A stretch of DNA of 64,000 bases from Nitzschia sp. pyKryTriq1 (Eukaryota; Bacillariophyta; Bacillariophyceae; Bacillariales; Bacillariaceae), in the NCBI GenBank assembly GCA_956465555.1, contig OY101128.1, positions 1,054,001 through 1,118,000 of the forward strand. Reading direction: 5' to 3'. Below, in pieces: positions 1-9,274 of this stretch (the first letter of the stretch is position 1; each line of letters opens with the position of its first letter). Below the pieces are notes generated by a model. That model was not told where the DNA came from, searched no databases, and saw nothing but the letters and a program-made list of their open reading frames with translations. Made by a program: the position numbers and the translations under genes.

Positions 1-215
1 ACCCAGCACCCCGGCACGATGCAAATTTTCTTTGTGGAAAAAGAATACCGGTAGTCTCGGATTGATCCGTTGCTCCCTACTGTAGCTACAGTATTGATCG
101 ACCTCGAGAAATTTTGGGGTGTGCCCCCCCCAAAGAAAAGTTGCTTGGCACCGACCATACGAGCCATTGAAACTACGTATTATATACCGCGCCAAGGTCG
201 ATCATCATCATGCTT

Positions 216-854
216 TCAAGAAGCTCCACCACCACAAGATGATGATGAGGATGGTTGTTCCTCGCCGACGATGATCATTCTTCCATCAGCATCCGAATGC
301 TGTACTAGTAAAGCTTTCATGACGGCTCGTTTGGCATCTTGTGCTCGTTTCCGACTCTGCTTTCGCATTTCAAGAGACTTTGGCTGCTGCTGCTGCTGAT
401 GATGATGATGATTGTTTGTGGAAGTGGAAGCAGCAATGAGACTCCACGAATCCAGTTGATGGGTCAGTGACTCGACCATGGCAGACGGATCGCCCAAGTG
501 TTCCATCAATATCATGGTAGTACTAGAAGCACCAATACTACCACTCCCACTATTGGAAATTCTTTCTTTGTTGGTATGATCGCGACGCAAAATCCATTGA
601 CTTGTCGTCGTCGTCGTCGCCGCCTTGTCATTATTATTATCATTATCATTTGCTGATGGCGATAATAATGATAATTCGTCGTCTTGATGCATCAGCAATG
701 ATGATGATGGAGCGTTGGCGCGAGGCCGCTTTGCCACATTTTTTATTTCCTCCTCCAGCTCGTCACCAGTATTGCTGGTGCTGCTGGTGCTGGTGCTGCT
801 GCTGCCCCGTTTGCTTGCTTCTTCTATTTCGTCTTCTTCTTCTCTCATTATCAT
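216..854 (-). CDS. Hypothetical low-complexity protein, 212 aa
   Basis: I do not recognise this protein. It opens with an acidic stretch (MIMREEEDEIEEA), continues through Ser/Thr, Asn/Asp and His/Gln runs, and has one ordered-looking part near residues 155-185: a basic, probably helical segment (EMRKQSRKRAQDAKRAVMKAL). The C-terminus is Ser/Gly-rich. There is no signal peptide or membrane segment. Charge and composition would suit a nuclear protein, but that is inference. An ATG opens the frame. Other frames over the same DNA are also open because of trinucleotide runs, so coding status rests mainly on the mixed, non-repetitive residues 80-130 and 155-200. The transposon pair begins about 260 bp upstream of its start. 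Confidence 0.42.
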   Translation of the reverse strand: MIMREEEDEIEEASKRGSSSTSTSSTSNTGDELEEEIKNVAKRPRANAPSSSLLMHQDDELSLLSPSANDNDNNNDKAATTTTTSQWILRRDHTNKERISNSGSGSIGASSTTMILMEHLGDPSAMVESLTHQLDSWSLIAASTSTNNHHHHQQQQQPKSLEMRKQSRKRAQDAKRAVMKALLVQHSDADGRMIIVGEEQPSSSSSCGGGAS

Positions 855-1235
855 CAGATCGCATCATGCTGGGGGAATAATAGTGATAAACTGGTATAAT
901 ATTATAGTACTGTATTACGATCGCATAGTCGGTTCTCTTGGTCCGCGTCGCCCGCATCGCGTTTTGCGCCGCTTTTTTGTCGGAAAGTACTTTAGTCTAC
1001 ACGCGTTATTTTTCTGTTGCTTTTGCTGTGGCGGATGACGGATGGACGCACGACCAGACGTGGTAGACGACGACTCAAGCGACCTCAACGGAGTACGTGA
1101 CAACGCTACCACACTACCGGGCTCTCATTCGGTGGTGGTGGAGGTTTTCGGAATTTTAACTCTCCGAGCGAAGCGAGGAGAGGCCGCGCGCTACATCCGG
1201 GTCCTTTTTGAGTCGGATTAGTCGATTTCTGGTAA

Positions 1236-1441
1236 GAAGCTCTCAGCGACGTCGCTTTTGCGCGGCCGGCCGCTTTGACGGCGCAAGTACAAGTACTTGT
1301 AGTTTGATGAGTTATTGGGAGGAGGATCGACCGCAACAGAAGCTCTCAGCGACGTCGCTTTTGCGCGGCCGGCCGCTTTGACGGCGCAAGTACAAGTACT
1401 TGTAGTTTGATGAGTTATTGGGAGGAGGATCGACCGCAACA
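1236..1441. repeat. Perfect-looking 103-bp tandem duplication inside transposon copy 1
   Basis: The block starting GAAGCTCTCAGCG at 1236 is repeated at 1339, 103 bp later, with no differences seen by eye. Each copy contains the palindromic stretch GCGCGGCCGGCCGC and an AAGTACAAGTACTTG block. 103 is not a multiple of 3, so the duplication shifts the frame of any reading frame crossing it. Near-identity of the copies suggests it is young. Confidence 0.9.
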
Positions 1442-1863
1442 ACAGCTCGATCACATGTTGGGCAGATAATAGAGCACGCTTTGTATTGCAATTCAGGAAA
1501 CCATACTTTGATATCGCGGTAATAGTAGCGCCCTTCGAATCGTATGCCAAGTCTCCTGCAAATATCCACTGCGCAATCGCTGCGAAGCCACCAATCACTG
1601 CCCACAAGATGCCTTTTCAGCCAGCACTCTTCCTCCTTCAATGGGTCTTTCGTATTGAACTCTGCCTGTACTCGAGCCAGTAAAGCAGTTAGATATCGTT
1701 TCATTACGGAATCTTTCGCGTCTTCAACGTCGTCCTCCGAGGTGTAACCGTCGTGGCCGTCGTTGTCAAAGTCAGGGTCGTCATCATCTCCATCACCCCC
1801 CCAGTCTCCTGAAAAGAGATATGAGCGATCTTCTTTTTTATCTTTTAGATAGCAACGAGACAT
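1312..1863 (-). CDS. Transposon-borne ORF, 183 aa, function unknown
   Basis: This frame lies wholly inside transposon copy 1 and ends within the 103-bp duplication, which changes its C-terminal residues. The N-terminal third is acidic (several DDDD/ED runs). The middle is mixed and protein-like, with KEEECWLKRHLVGSDWW, a patch rich in Y/R, and a single CPTC pair near residue 135. A CxxC after an aromatic-rich stretch recalls the zinc-binding N-terminal parts of some eukaryotic transposases (DUF6729 / KDZ-type), but I cannot show a DDE core. It is likely the remnant N-terminal region of the element's own protein. The second copy of the element lacks this frame. Confidence 0.4.
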   Translation of the reverse strand: MSRCYLKDKKEDRSYLFSGDWGGDGDDDDPDFDNDGHDGYTSEDDVEDAKDSVMKRYLTALLARVQAEFNTKDPLKEEECWLKRHLVGSDWWLRSDCAVDICRRLGIRFEGRYYYRDIKVWFPELQYKACSIICPTCDRAVVAVDPPPNNSSNYKYLYLRRQSGRPRKSDVAESFCCGRSSSQ

Positions 1864-2030
1864 GGCATTTTAACTATTTATTTAAGTACAAGACACGACT
1901 GTGAACTACCTCTTTTAACTATTTAGCTCAACGCAGCCTGACGATTGGTTCAGAGCCTTGACTCTTTTAACTATTTACTTAACGATTTTGAGTTAAAAGG
2001 GTCCACCACCATCGCACCATAGCCCACTAC

Positions 2031-2417
2031 GGCTCTCATTCGGTGGTGGTGGAGGTTTTCGGAATTTTAACTCTCCGAGCGAGTCATGAGACTGGCTTGG
2101 CTTTGCGTAAGCAGTCCGCAGTCGATGCATGCACGTTTTGTTCGTTTATTCTTTTCGTTTGTGGCGGCGCGCGCCAGTTGTGTCCCTCCACTGGGGGGGG
2201 AGATGATTGGCCAGGAACGTTCTCACCATTTATCTTTTAGATAGCAACGAGACATGGCATTTTAACTATTTATTTAAGTACAAGACACGACTGTGAACTA
2301 CCTCTTTTAACTATTTAGCTCAACGCAGCCTGACGATTGGTTCAGAGCCTTGACTCTTTTAACTATTTACTTAACGATTTTGAGTTAAAAGGGTCCACCA
2401 CCATCGCACCATAGCCC
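2031..2417. mobile_element. DNA transposon copy 2, short derivative abutting copy 1
   Basis: Starts with GGCTCTCATTCGG directly after the ACTAC that closes copy 1 and ends ATAGCCC before ACTACC. The outer 52 bp on the left and the last ~190 bp on the right match copy 1 nearly base for base, including the three TTTTAACTATTTA subterminal repeats. The middle (about 2084-2228) is different DNA, not a simple deletion of copy 1. This is the structure expected of a MITE-like derivative that keeps only the ends needed for mobilisation. Its right end is 18 bp from the start codon of the methyltransferase gene, so it probably forms that gene's promoter or 5' leader. Confidence 0.72.
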
Positions 2418-2434
2418 ACTACCGGCGGTACCTG

Positions 2435-3823
2435 ATGATGGTACCCGCAAACGCGTTTGACGCAATGAAAATGAAAATTCGTACCGGTATGCTAAAGACT
2501 GATGTTACGAATATACATTTCCATCGTATTATCTTCCCTCCTCTTCCTCTTCCTCCTCCTCCTCCGACGACGACGTCGACGACGACAACGACAGTAATGA
2601 TTCTTTCTCAAACCCAGAACCAGACGAATGATGATGTAGCCTGGAGAGAATATGATATCCATGGACGAATCAGCACCAGCACCAGCACCACCACTCCTGA
2701 CGAGAATAAGGAAGGAGACGAAAAAATTGACGAACATGAAGAACACGAGGACGATGATGATGAAGACCAAGAAGCAGCAGCAGCATCCTTTTTGTTTCAA
2801 ACCGACGGCGACCAGTTGCAAGAGATTGACTTTCCCATCACCATGATGAGGATGGATCATGATTATGATGCTGATGCTGATCATGATGCTGATCATGATG
2901 CTGATGCTGATGCGGATGCGGATGCGGATGCTGATGGTCGACAAAAACAACACGAAGTGGTGCACCAGGATGTGCTCCATGTCATGTGCCAGGAAGATTA
3001 TTCTCAGTCCACAGGCATGGCGATTTGGAGGGGAAGTGAAGTCTTGGCGCGGTATTTGATGATGAGCAACATGATGCAACAACAACAACAACAACAACAA
3101 AAGCAGCAGCAAAAGCAAAAGCAAGAAGAAGAAGAAGAAGAAGTTGTACTAGTAGTTGTACAAGGCAAGACCGTTTTGGAACTGGGGGCTGGCGTGGGGG
3201 TGGTAGGTTTGGTTGCCCATCGTTTAGGTGCCTCCAAGGTGATTTGGACCGATGGAGATGAACGGGTCTTGAAAAATTTGAGGCAAAATGTGCAACGGAA
3301 CATAAAGAGGACAACCGCCGAAGAAGTACAAGTAGAAGAACAGGAACAGGAACAACAAGAACAAAAAGAAGTACGCTCGCTGTGTCCCCAACTGATTTGG
3401 GGTGGTGGCGGCGGCGGCAGCAGCAAATCGTTGGAGGCCTTTCGTCGACACTATGGACGGTTTCAGGTGATTTTGGGAACGGATCTCTTCTACATGACCA
3501 AGAGTCTGGATCCTCTCTTTCAAACTATTGATGCATTGTTGGTGACGACTGACGATGACGATGATAATGATAATGACAATGACAATGATGCTAGTAGTGG
3601 CATGTTTGTGGCTGTCAATTCCTGTGCTTCACAGTCCCCCATTTCGACCGTTTTTGAAGTGGCGACAAAATACGGATTTACCTATCGGGCAATTAGCTCA
3701 CGGTGCCTATTACCAGTTTTGTCGGAAGGAAATCAGCAGCAGCAGCTGCAGCAGCAGCAGCAAGAGGAGGAGGAGGACACCCAAGGAGGAGACGAACCAA
3801 TCTACATTTTTACGCGAAAATAA
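2435..3823 (+). CDS. METTL21/EEF2KMT-type SAM methyltransferase (Methyltransf_16)
   Basis: A seven-beta-strand SAM-dependent methyltransferase of the lysine-methyltransferase-like family 16 (NNMT/METTL21 group). Seen in the sequence: motif I VLELGAGVGVVGLVAHRLGA, the following acidic-strand region VIWTDGDERVLKNLRQNV, and the post-II/III block QVILGTDLFYMTKSLDPL. Here the family's usual D/E-x-x-Y/F acidic motif reads GTDLFY. An aromatic substrate-side block (STGMAIWRGSEVLARYLM) precedes motif I, as in METTL21 proteins. The fold is interrupted by disordered insertions: a DAD/HDAD run (about residues 145-165), poly-Q/K before motif I, and Q/E and Asp/Asn runs later. Family members methylate lysines of translation factors or chaperones; the substrate here is unknown. 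The start at 2435 is the first ATG, 18 bp from the transposon end. An internal start near 2597 would remove only disordered sequence. Confidence 0.82.
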   Translation: MMVPANAFDAMKMKIRTGMLKTDVTNIHFHRIIFPPLPLPPPPPTTTSTTTTTVMILSQTQNQTNDDVAWREYDIHGRISTSTSTTTPDENKEGDEKIDEHEEHEDDDDEDQEAAAASFLFQTDGDQLQEIDFPITMMRMDHDYDADADHDADHDADADADADADADGRQKQHEVVHQDVLHVMCQEDYSQSTGMAIWRGSEVLARYLMMSNMMQQQQQQQQKQQQKQKQEEEEEEVVLVVVQGKTVLELGAGVGVVGLVAHRLGASKVIWTDGDERVLKNLRQNVQRNIKRTTAEEVQVEEQEQEQQEQKEVRSLCPQLIWGGGGGGSSKSLEAFRRHYGRFQVILGTDLFYMTKSLDPLFQTIDALLVTTDDDDDNDNDNDNDASSGMFVAVNSCASQSPISTVFEVATKYGFTYRAISSRCLLPVLSEGNQQQQLQQQQQEEEEDTQGGDEPIYIFTRK

Positions 3824-4932
3824 TGCAAGGAAATTTTTCGACTAAACTAAGAGCAACCAGTCGTGGTTGATGCTGTTTGAAACATTACAATGGACGACAA
3901 GAGGACACACCATCTTGGGGCAAAACTCCACTACGTACTATGCTAAACTGCACTGCACTGCACTGTAGTGACGCTCGTCTCGTCACTGGTTGACGAGACC
4001 TTCTCCTCCTCCTCCTCCATGTCCCAAAAAGTGGTCGATTTCACTAATGACCTTGTTGCATGGTACTTGAATGCTCACAAAAGAACATATATAATATTAT
4101 GGCGTCCAGGAGCATTTATTCTCGTACACCGCCTTGACCTTCATGTTGGCTTTTCGAGCGGAAGCGGCGATTGTCAACAAGAACATCACTGGGTCAACTA
4201 ATACTAATACTAGTACTAGTAGTACTCATGCACTTTCTTGCCGTCAATGGAATGTCGGACTACGCTTGGTACTTTGCTGTAAAATTTTGGTATCGACGAC
4301 GACCGACCACAGTCTTCAAGTTGACTTATTGTGGTCGTCCACCAATGGGATTTATCGTTCGCTTCACACCACGCAGTTCTGGTGGATACATAATATGTCA
4401 AGTTCTTCTTCTTCATACAATCCATGGAACCAAAAGAACCAGCAGAGACGAAGACCTTCCCAGGGCGACGAAGTACTGGTACTCCATGTCTTGCATACCG
4501 CTCTATTATGTTGTACGGTAGAGTAGATAACAAAGCAAGAAACTTGGAACTCGAGCGACTGATCTATTCCTCTACCGTAGCATTATTCCATGGCAATCGA
4601 TCGATCGATGATTCTTCCATGCTGGCGGCTCTAACTATCTGGACTAGTGCTACTACCTAGTAGGAGAAGACTTCACGACAGACTTTTTTTGAAGAGATTT
4701 GAGTTTCTAATATTTTAAAGAAAAGAACATTGGAGCGATGCTGCTGTAGTCCTACTACTACATGCTATCTCACCTGAAAAAGTCCTTTAGTAGAGTAGCA
4801 GTAATAGTAGGAGAACAAGCCAGCAAGCAAACAAGCAATACACTACGCCCTCGACGGTACCCCAAAAGGGTCGGGTGGTGTGAGACGATGCTATTTCGCT
4901 CCTCAAATTTTCGTATTTGTTGTTTTCAGCCT
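3824..4932. other. Intergenic, about 1.1 kb, no supported gene
   Basis: Several frames of 75-130 codons overlap on both strands (for example 4134-4526 plus and 4216-4533 minus). None shows a domain, balanced composition or splice-supported structure. The stretch includes short TACTAGTACTAG-type self-complementary words near 4200-4225. It separates two genes pointing towards each other and should hold their 3' ends. Confidence 0.5.
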
Positions 4933-5657
4933 CTAGCCAAACTGAACTTGGTCTTGTTGGCGTTGGCATTGTTGGAGCTGCTCATACAAGAAGGAGCAAG
5001 CTTGTTGGTCTCCACGATTGACTTGGAGGCACTCGTAGAACATTTGCTTGTCCTGTCCGCAAGCTCCTTGCATTTGTTGCTGTTGCTGCTGTTGGTATTG
5101 CGGCTCCCCGGCAGGTTGAGGAGCCGCTTCGGCACCACCTCCACCGGTCAAGGCACCAGCCGCGGCGCCGACAGCACGATGAGCAATGGCGGAACCAGTA
5201 CCAAATGCCATACCTTGGGCAATGGTGGATCCAATTCCCGAAAGCATGCCACCACCGCTAGATTGTTGCATGGGAGCAGGGGTCGTCGAGCTATGAGTGG
5301 GAGCCGGGGCGTGGGTACTGGCTTGACGAGGAGCCGGAGCGGGACGAGCGGGGGCGGGTGCTGGGCGACGGCCCATTCCCATACCTCCTCCACCTCTTCG
5401 AGAGCGCTGTACGTACGTAACGAGTAGAGTAAAAGACAAAAAAGGCGTGCGTGAGTGCGAAGTTTCTGTGAAACAGGCAAAGACGAAGGGACCGATCCGA
5501 TCGTGTGGCGTACGAGGACAACACAAAGATTCGATGGTTCCTTCTTCGTCGCCGAAGAAGAAGTTATTGTTGGATCAATCTTGACGCCATATCACTCTTC
5601 GTGGTTCCCTATAGTATACTCTCGAACAACGAAGCAATCATTTTCACTTACTGCCAT
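4933..5657 (-). CDS. CHCHD2/CHCHD10 (Mix17)-type twin-CX9C mitochondrial protein
   Basis: A 159-aa protein from two exons: 5652-5657 (ATGGCA only) and 4933-5406, with a 245-bp GTAAGT...CAG intron. Splicing gives MARSRRGGGG, matching the Arg-rich start usual in CHCHD2/10. Order: Pro/Ala-rich targeting segment; Gly/Ala hydrophobic centre (GGGMLSGIGSTIAQGMAFGTG... AVGAAAGALTGG); poly-Q linker; C-terminal CHCH domain with CGQDKQMFYEC and CSFLYEQLQQC, i.e. two CX9C motifs. CHCH proteins enter the intermembrane space and are oxidised by the Mia40/Erv route; CHCHD2/10 act at MICOS/complex IV in animals. Role here is by homology. The 6-nt coding exon makes the start easy to miss. An unspliced reading from 5526 would replace the natural N-terminus with unrelated residues. 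Confidence 0.86.
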
Positions 5658-6613
5658 GATGTTTCTAATCTACTAGTTCTTGTTTTGGTGGGTAATAATA
5701 AACTTGCTGTTACGCAAAAGTTGTGTGGTGATGATCGGCTGTTGGCTGTTTCTGCGTGATTTGTTGCGAGAAGATTTTTTGCTAGAATGCGTCGCGTCAC
5801 GCGGCCGATGCATCATCGCGAATCATCGCGAGAGACGAGAAACGCGGGTTTGATCCGGCCGCCTGCCTTCCGCCATCGCTCATGATGATGATGCGCCGTC
5901 GTGGTCTTTCTCTCTTCTCTCGTCGTTCTTCACGTGCTTTCTGGTTTTCTTTCGAGATCTATCGGTGTACATACCGGTACGAGTATCGGATGCGTTTACG
6001 AGTGAGGAGGAGGAGTCGTGCGTGTGATGCAATCGTAAAATTCCAGATTCCTTTCTTGACCTTCGCCTTCTGCCAAGCGCGAAGTCGCGCGACGATGATT
6101 CATTCGACTGATGTCGAATGTATGTGACAGCCGTCGTGTGTGACATGTCGCAGCCATAATTCAACCGATGGATACGGCCGGTGTGAATTCTATTCCGTTC
6201 ATCATGCATGAATTTCAGTCCAGAAGAAAGACAGCACCACGGCGGTTTCGTCCGTTATTTACGAGGTGCACGAATTCGATGAACACCAAAATTTTGTCCA
6301 AGGCGCGCCATGGTGAAAAAAATGAATGATGAGGAACTCCCACCGTGCCCACGAACAAGCACATAACGCAGGTAATAACAGCCTTGCTTCCGAACATCGC
6401 GACGATACCCTTGCGTTGAGAGACAGAGAGAAACGAAATAGATATTGCTCTTGCTATTGCTCTTGCTATTGCAGACAACAGCACAATAAGTGAAAAAGCC
6501 ACTACGAGTACGGAAGGAAACTGTGCATGCTGTCGAATCGTCCATTCTCAATTTACAATACAATATTCGTACCGGTACAGCAATAGCAAACTGAAAGCTG
6601 AAAGCTGAAAGCA
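5658..6613. other. Divergent intergenic promoter region, no gene seen
   Basis: Lies between the CHCHD gene (minus) and the first SGNH hydrolase gene (plus), so it should hold both promoters. It contains TACCGGTA at 5972-5979 and near 6569-6576, a CG-rich patch around 5785-5880 with repeated CATCGCGA, and short AAAGCTG repeats just before the hydrolase start. Frames at 5880-6209 and 6215-6827 look like chance readings. Confidence 0.5.
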
Positions 6614-8068
6614 ATGTGCCGGTCAAGCGACGATGCGAGTGCGCCGATCTATGATCCAGCAGAAGAACAGCATTACGTGAATGCTGCCTCCTCGGAAGAG
6701 ATGGGTATTGGCAGCACCAGCGACCCTGAGCTCCTCGAAGGCAATGCCAGTAAAACCTCCGGAGGCTCCACCAGCCCCAACCGAAGAAGAATTCGTGGAC
6801 GAATAATACAGAGCATGGTTTCTCCAATGATGCTACTAGACACGCCCTTCGAAGCGGGAACTCTTCGCAAGGCTGTTGCCGCTGGAGCCGTGCTTCTCGT
6901 ATCTCTGGCGCTCCTTCTTGCTCACGACGAGGACACCTCCGTCATCCGGGTGGCCATGGTGGGGAACTCCATGATGTACTACAACGACATGCCCCGCGTG
7001 TTGGTGGCCATGGCGAGGGGAAGATTGCACCAAAACTCTGTGTTGCACGGGAACGCCGATTTTTCGTCACATCTCTGGTATGGGAATGGGATGTATGACA
7101 AGTGGACGAGTGGCCAGGCTCGGATGTGGGATATTGAAGACACTGAAATCTATGACTATGGGGCCTGCAGTGTCCAGCAGCTGTTTTTCGGCAAGGACGA
7201 CCGACTTGCCGACGATCACAAACAAAACTACTACGGCTACGACGACGACAGCAACAACAGCACGATTGTGCCAGAGGATGCTTGGCAGTATGATTTGCTG
7301 GATGACGGAACCAACCCTTGCATGGTGGATGACAACTACAATGATTACCAGCATGCTCTCTACGAAGCGAACGGACGCCCTTCATGGGACTTTGTTCTTA
7401 TCAATGATAACACAAGGACTCCTTGTTGCACAGAACAAAGAGCAGAAAGCATGCAACTGCTCGAAGACGTCTACTTGCCATGGATTAAGGAGATCAAGGC
7501 CACTCCTATCTTCATGGTCACCTACGGGTATTGGGCGTCGAAACGGGACATGACTGGTCTCGTCGACATACCTACTTTCACTTCTCTGACATACAATGGT
7601 TATCAGGATTACGTCAGCCTGGCAGAGAAACAACTTCCGGCGTCTTTGAAGCCCCGAATAGCACCAGTCGGCCTTGCGTTCCTCATGGTCTATGAGGAGA
7701 ACCCTTCCCTTTGGGCGCAGTTAATGCACAGCGATGAAATTCATCCATCTCCGAGCGGAACCTTCCTGCAAGCATGCATCGTGCATGCCACGATTTTTGG
7801 CAAACTCCCGCCAATCAGTATTTTTGATGGGGACGAGGGTCCCGATCGTCTCTGGCGGTGGGCGCGACGTATGACACCTGTGGATCACGAGTACGAACCT
7901 TACCCCACACGAAACACGGCCCGATATCTGTACCACGTCGCTCATAGAGTGGTCGTCTTGGGAGAGATGCCCAAGTCACTGGCAATTTACCCAGCTGGTA
8001 CATCCGCAGACTTTGTCCCCGATGACACGATCTATTCGGAAAATCCACAAATGGACGGGAGTTCATGA
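6614..8068 (+). CDS. Membrane-anchored SGNH/DUF4886-type hydrolase, copy A
   Basis: 484 aa. Residues 1-84 are hydrophilic and probably cytosolic. One hydrophobic segment follows (AVAAGAVLLVSLALLLAH, about 88-105), giving a type II membrane topology. The catalytic region starts at once with block I VAMVGNSMMYYNDM, the GNSxxYYND form seen in DUF4886/SGNH-fold proteins, where Ser is the nucleophile. The C-terminal block SDEIHPSPSGTFLQACI supplies the D-x-x-H pair and the following G/C-rich helix. The family hydrolyses esters or acetyl groups on carbohydrates; the substrate here is not known. The near-identical copy B lies 1.2 kb downstream. The first in-frame ATG was used; the N-terminal 84 residues differ completely from copy B. 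Confidence 0.8.
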   Translation: MCRSSDDASAPIYDPAEEQHYVNAASSEEMGIGSTSDPELLEGNASKTSGGSTSPNRRRIRGRIIQSMVSPMMLLDTPFEAGTLRKAVAAGAVLLVSLALLLAHDEDTSVIRVAMVGNSMMYYNDMPRVLVAMARGRLHQNSVLHGNADFSSHLWYGNGMYDKWTSGQARMWDIEDTEIYDYGACSVQQLFFGKDDRLADDHKQNYYGYDDDSNNSTIVPEDAWQYDLLDDGTNPCMVDDNYNDYQHALYEANGRPSWDFVLINDNTRTPCCTEQRAESMQLLEDVYLPWIKEIKATPIFMVTYGYWASKRDMTGLVDIPTFTSLTYNGYQDYVSLAEKQLPASLKPRIAPVGLAFLMVYEENPSLWAQLMHSDEIHPSPSGTFLQACIVHATIFGKLPPISIFDGDEGPDRLWRWARRMTPVDHEYEPYPTRNTARYLYHVAHRVVVLGEMPKSLAIYPAGTSADFVPDDTIYSENPQMDGSS

Positions 8069-8399
8069 TGAGAAGCAAGAAAATCCTCCTTCCGTACGTT
8101 GTAACGTTCAGTTCACTACAAACTTTCTGCTACGAAAGTAAGTGCTACTACTATAGTCGAATTAAAAAAATTACTTCTTGCTACGGAAATGACTTTTTAT
8201 TTTGCAGTAGTACAAGTATGGCCAGATTATTTTAGTCATCGTGCGCCTTCGAAACCTCATTCTACTAGCATTCGTATGTCACACTATTATTGATGTGTCT
8301 ATGACCGGGACCGTACGGTGTACAGTTTTGGTTTCTCTTAGGATCGACTGGCTAGACTAAAGACGGGTGACCGACAGACCGTGAGAGCACGGGGGACCT

Positions 8400-8610
8400 C
8401 AGACCCCGTCTTCTTGTCGTCTTCTTGTCGTCTTCTTGGCCTTCGTCCAGCTGGCCTTGACTCCTTTGGCTTCCGCCTTCAGTCTCTTGCACTGATTGGT
8501 GTTATGGGTGTGGTTCAACCCGTGGAGTAGGCAGTAGTAGCCGCCGTTGTTCTTGGCGCGTTTGTTGTTGTTGCTCGGTTTGCAATTTTCGGCGCTATCG
8601 CCATCTCTTG
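8400..8610 (-). mobile_element. LTR-retrotransposon gag fossil (zinc-knuckle fragment)
   Basis: On the minus strand this stretch reads as a gag nucleocapsid fragment: a basic Asn/Lys-rich lead, then a knuckle of the form YC-x2-HG-x-N-x-TH-x4-C, then a Lys-rich tail. That knuckle type is known from Copia/Gypsy-like elements of stramenopiles and plants. No protease, reverse transcriptase, integrase or long terminal repeats were found nearby, so only a short broken piece remains. It sits between the two SGNH hydrolase copies, in DNA that is not part of the duplicated unit. Age cannot be estimated without LTRs. Confidence 0.6.
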
Positions 8611-9274
8611 ATTTTTCCCGGAAAGATCATTGGTAAGATGGAAGAGACATTCTTGATCTTGGCCAAGACTGTCTCAAGATGCTCGAGTCTTGGTCATTTT
8701 AGACTCGTCATAAATAGTAGAAGGAAAGATCTCTTGGAGGTCCAGTATATCCTTTGGAGGCGTAATAGTACTATAGTTGTACCCCTGGTATCCTATATAG
8801 AGAGTGCCGCAGTCTTGTGGGTCTTGTCGTCGGATAGATACGGATCGTACTGTACCGGGACTCGTTGGGATCTTGTCCATTGCGTGAATCGGGCGGATCG
8901 GCTCCCATCTGCCCGTCATCGGTTGTTGCTGACCAAGTAGTTATTCCGAGAGGGGGAAGAGATACAGTACCAGTACAGTACCGGTATGTTGGAGGTGACA
9001 GAAACATGCTATGGAGATGCGGTATTCCACGTGGAAGTGTGGAGAACAAGGCGCGTGTGGGAGAGGTGCATGCGGAGTCTGCAGGAATGAATCAATCATC
9101 CACGTTATTCCCCAAGACTCCGGTCGGCCACGCACTGGTGAAGATTCAACCGAGGTTCGGTGCGAAACGTCGAGGATCAGTGATCCGTAACCGTACCGCC
9201 GGTAGAGTAAATGAGGTCAGATAGACTCACTCTTTACATCTCCTGACAGACTCGACAAAAGTCGGATTGCTGTC
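8611..9274. other. Intergenic between SGNH copies, no gene seen
   Basis: Holds the promoter of copy B. It contains GTACCAGTACAGTACCGGTA-like words around 8970-8986 and several chance frames of 80-120 codons on both strands with no recognisable features. It shows no similarity to the DNA upstream of copy A, so the two copies are likely under different control. Confidence 0.5.

Larger units (their letters stand above)
1119..2025. mobile_element. DNA transposon copy 1 with imperfect TIRs
   Basis: The left end starts GGGCTCTCATTCGGTGG and passes through a GGTGGTGGA and TTTTAACTC block. Read on the other strand, the right end starts GGGCTATGGTGCGATGG and carries the same blocks in the same order, so the ends are imperfect terminal inverted repeats of about 45 bp. 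ACTACC (1113-1118) flanks the left end. ACTAC follows the right end and recurs after the neighbouring copy, consistent with a 5-6 bp target duplication. Three copies of TTTTAACTATTTA lie just inside the right end (1868-1880, 1913-1925, 1965-1977), a layout typical of transposase-binding subterminal repeats. It carries one 183-aa frame and no recognisable complete transposase, so it is probably a non-autonomous or decayed member. Superfamily unassigned. Confidence 0.72.

Noticed and set aside
2492-3124. Minus-strand 210-codon frame opposite the methyltransferase
   Set aside because: It consists of Leu, Ile and Arg runs that mirror trinucleotide repeats in the real gene.
4134-4533. Overlapping 100-130-codon frames on both strands
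   Set aside because: No domain, no clear start context, and both strands equally open; treated as non-coding.
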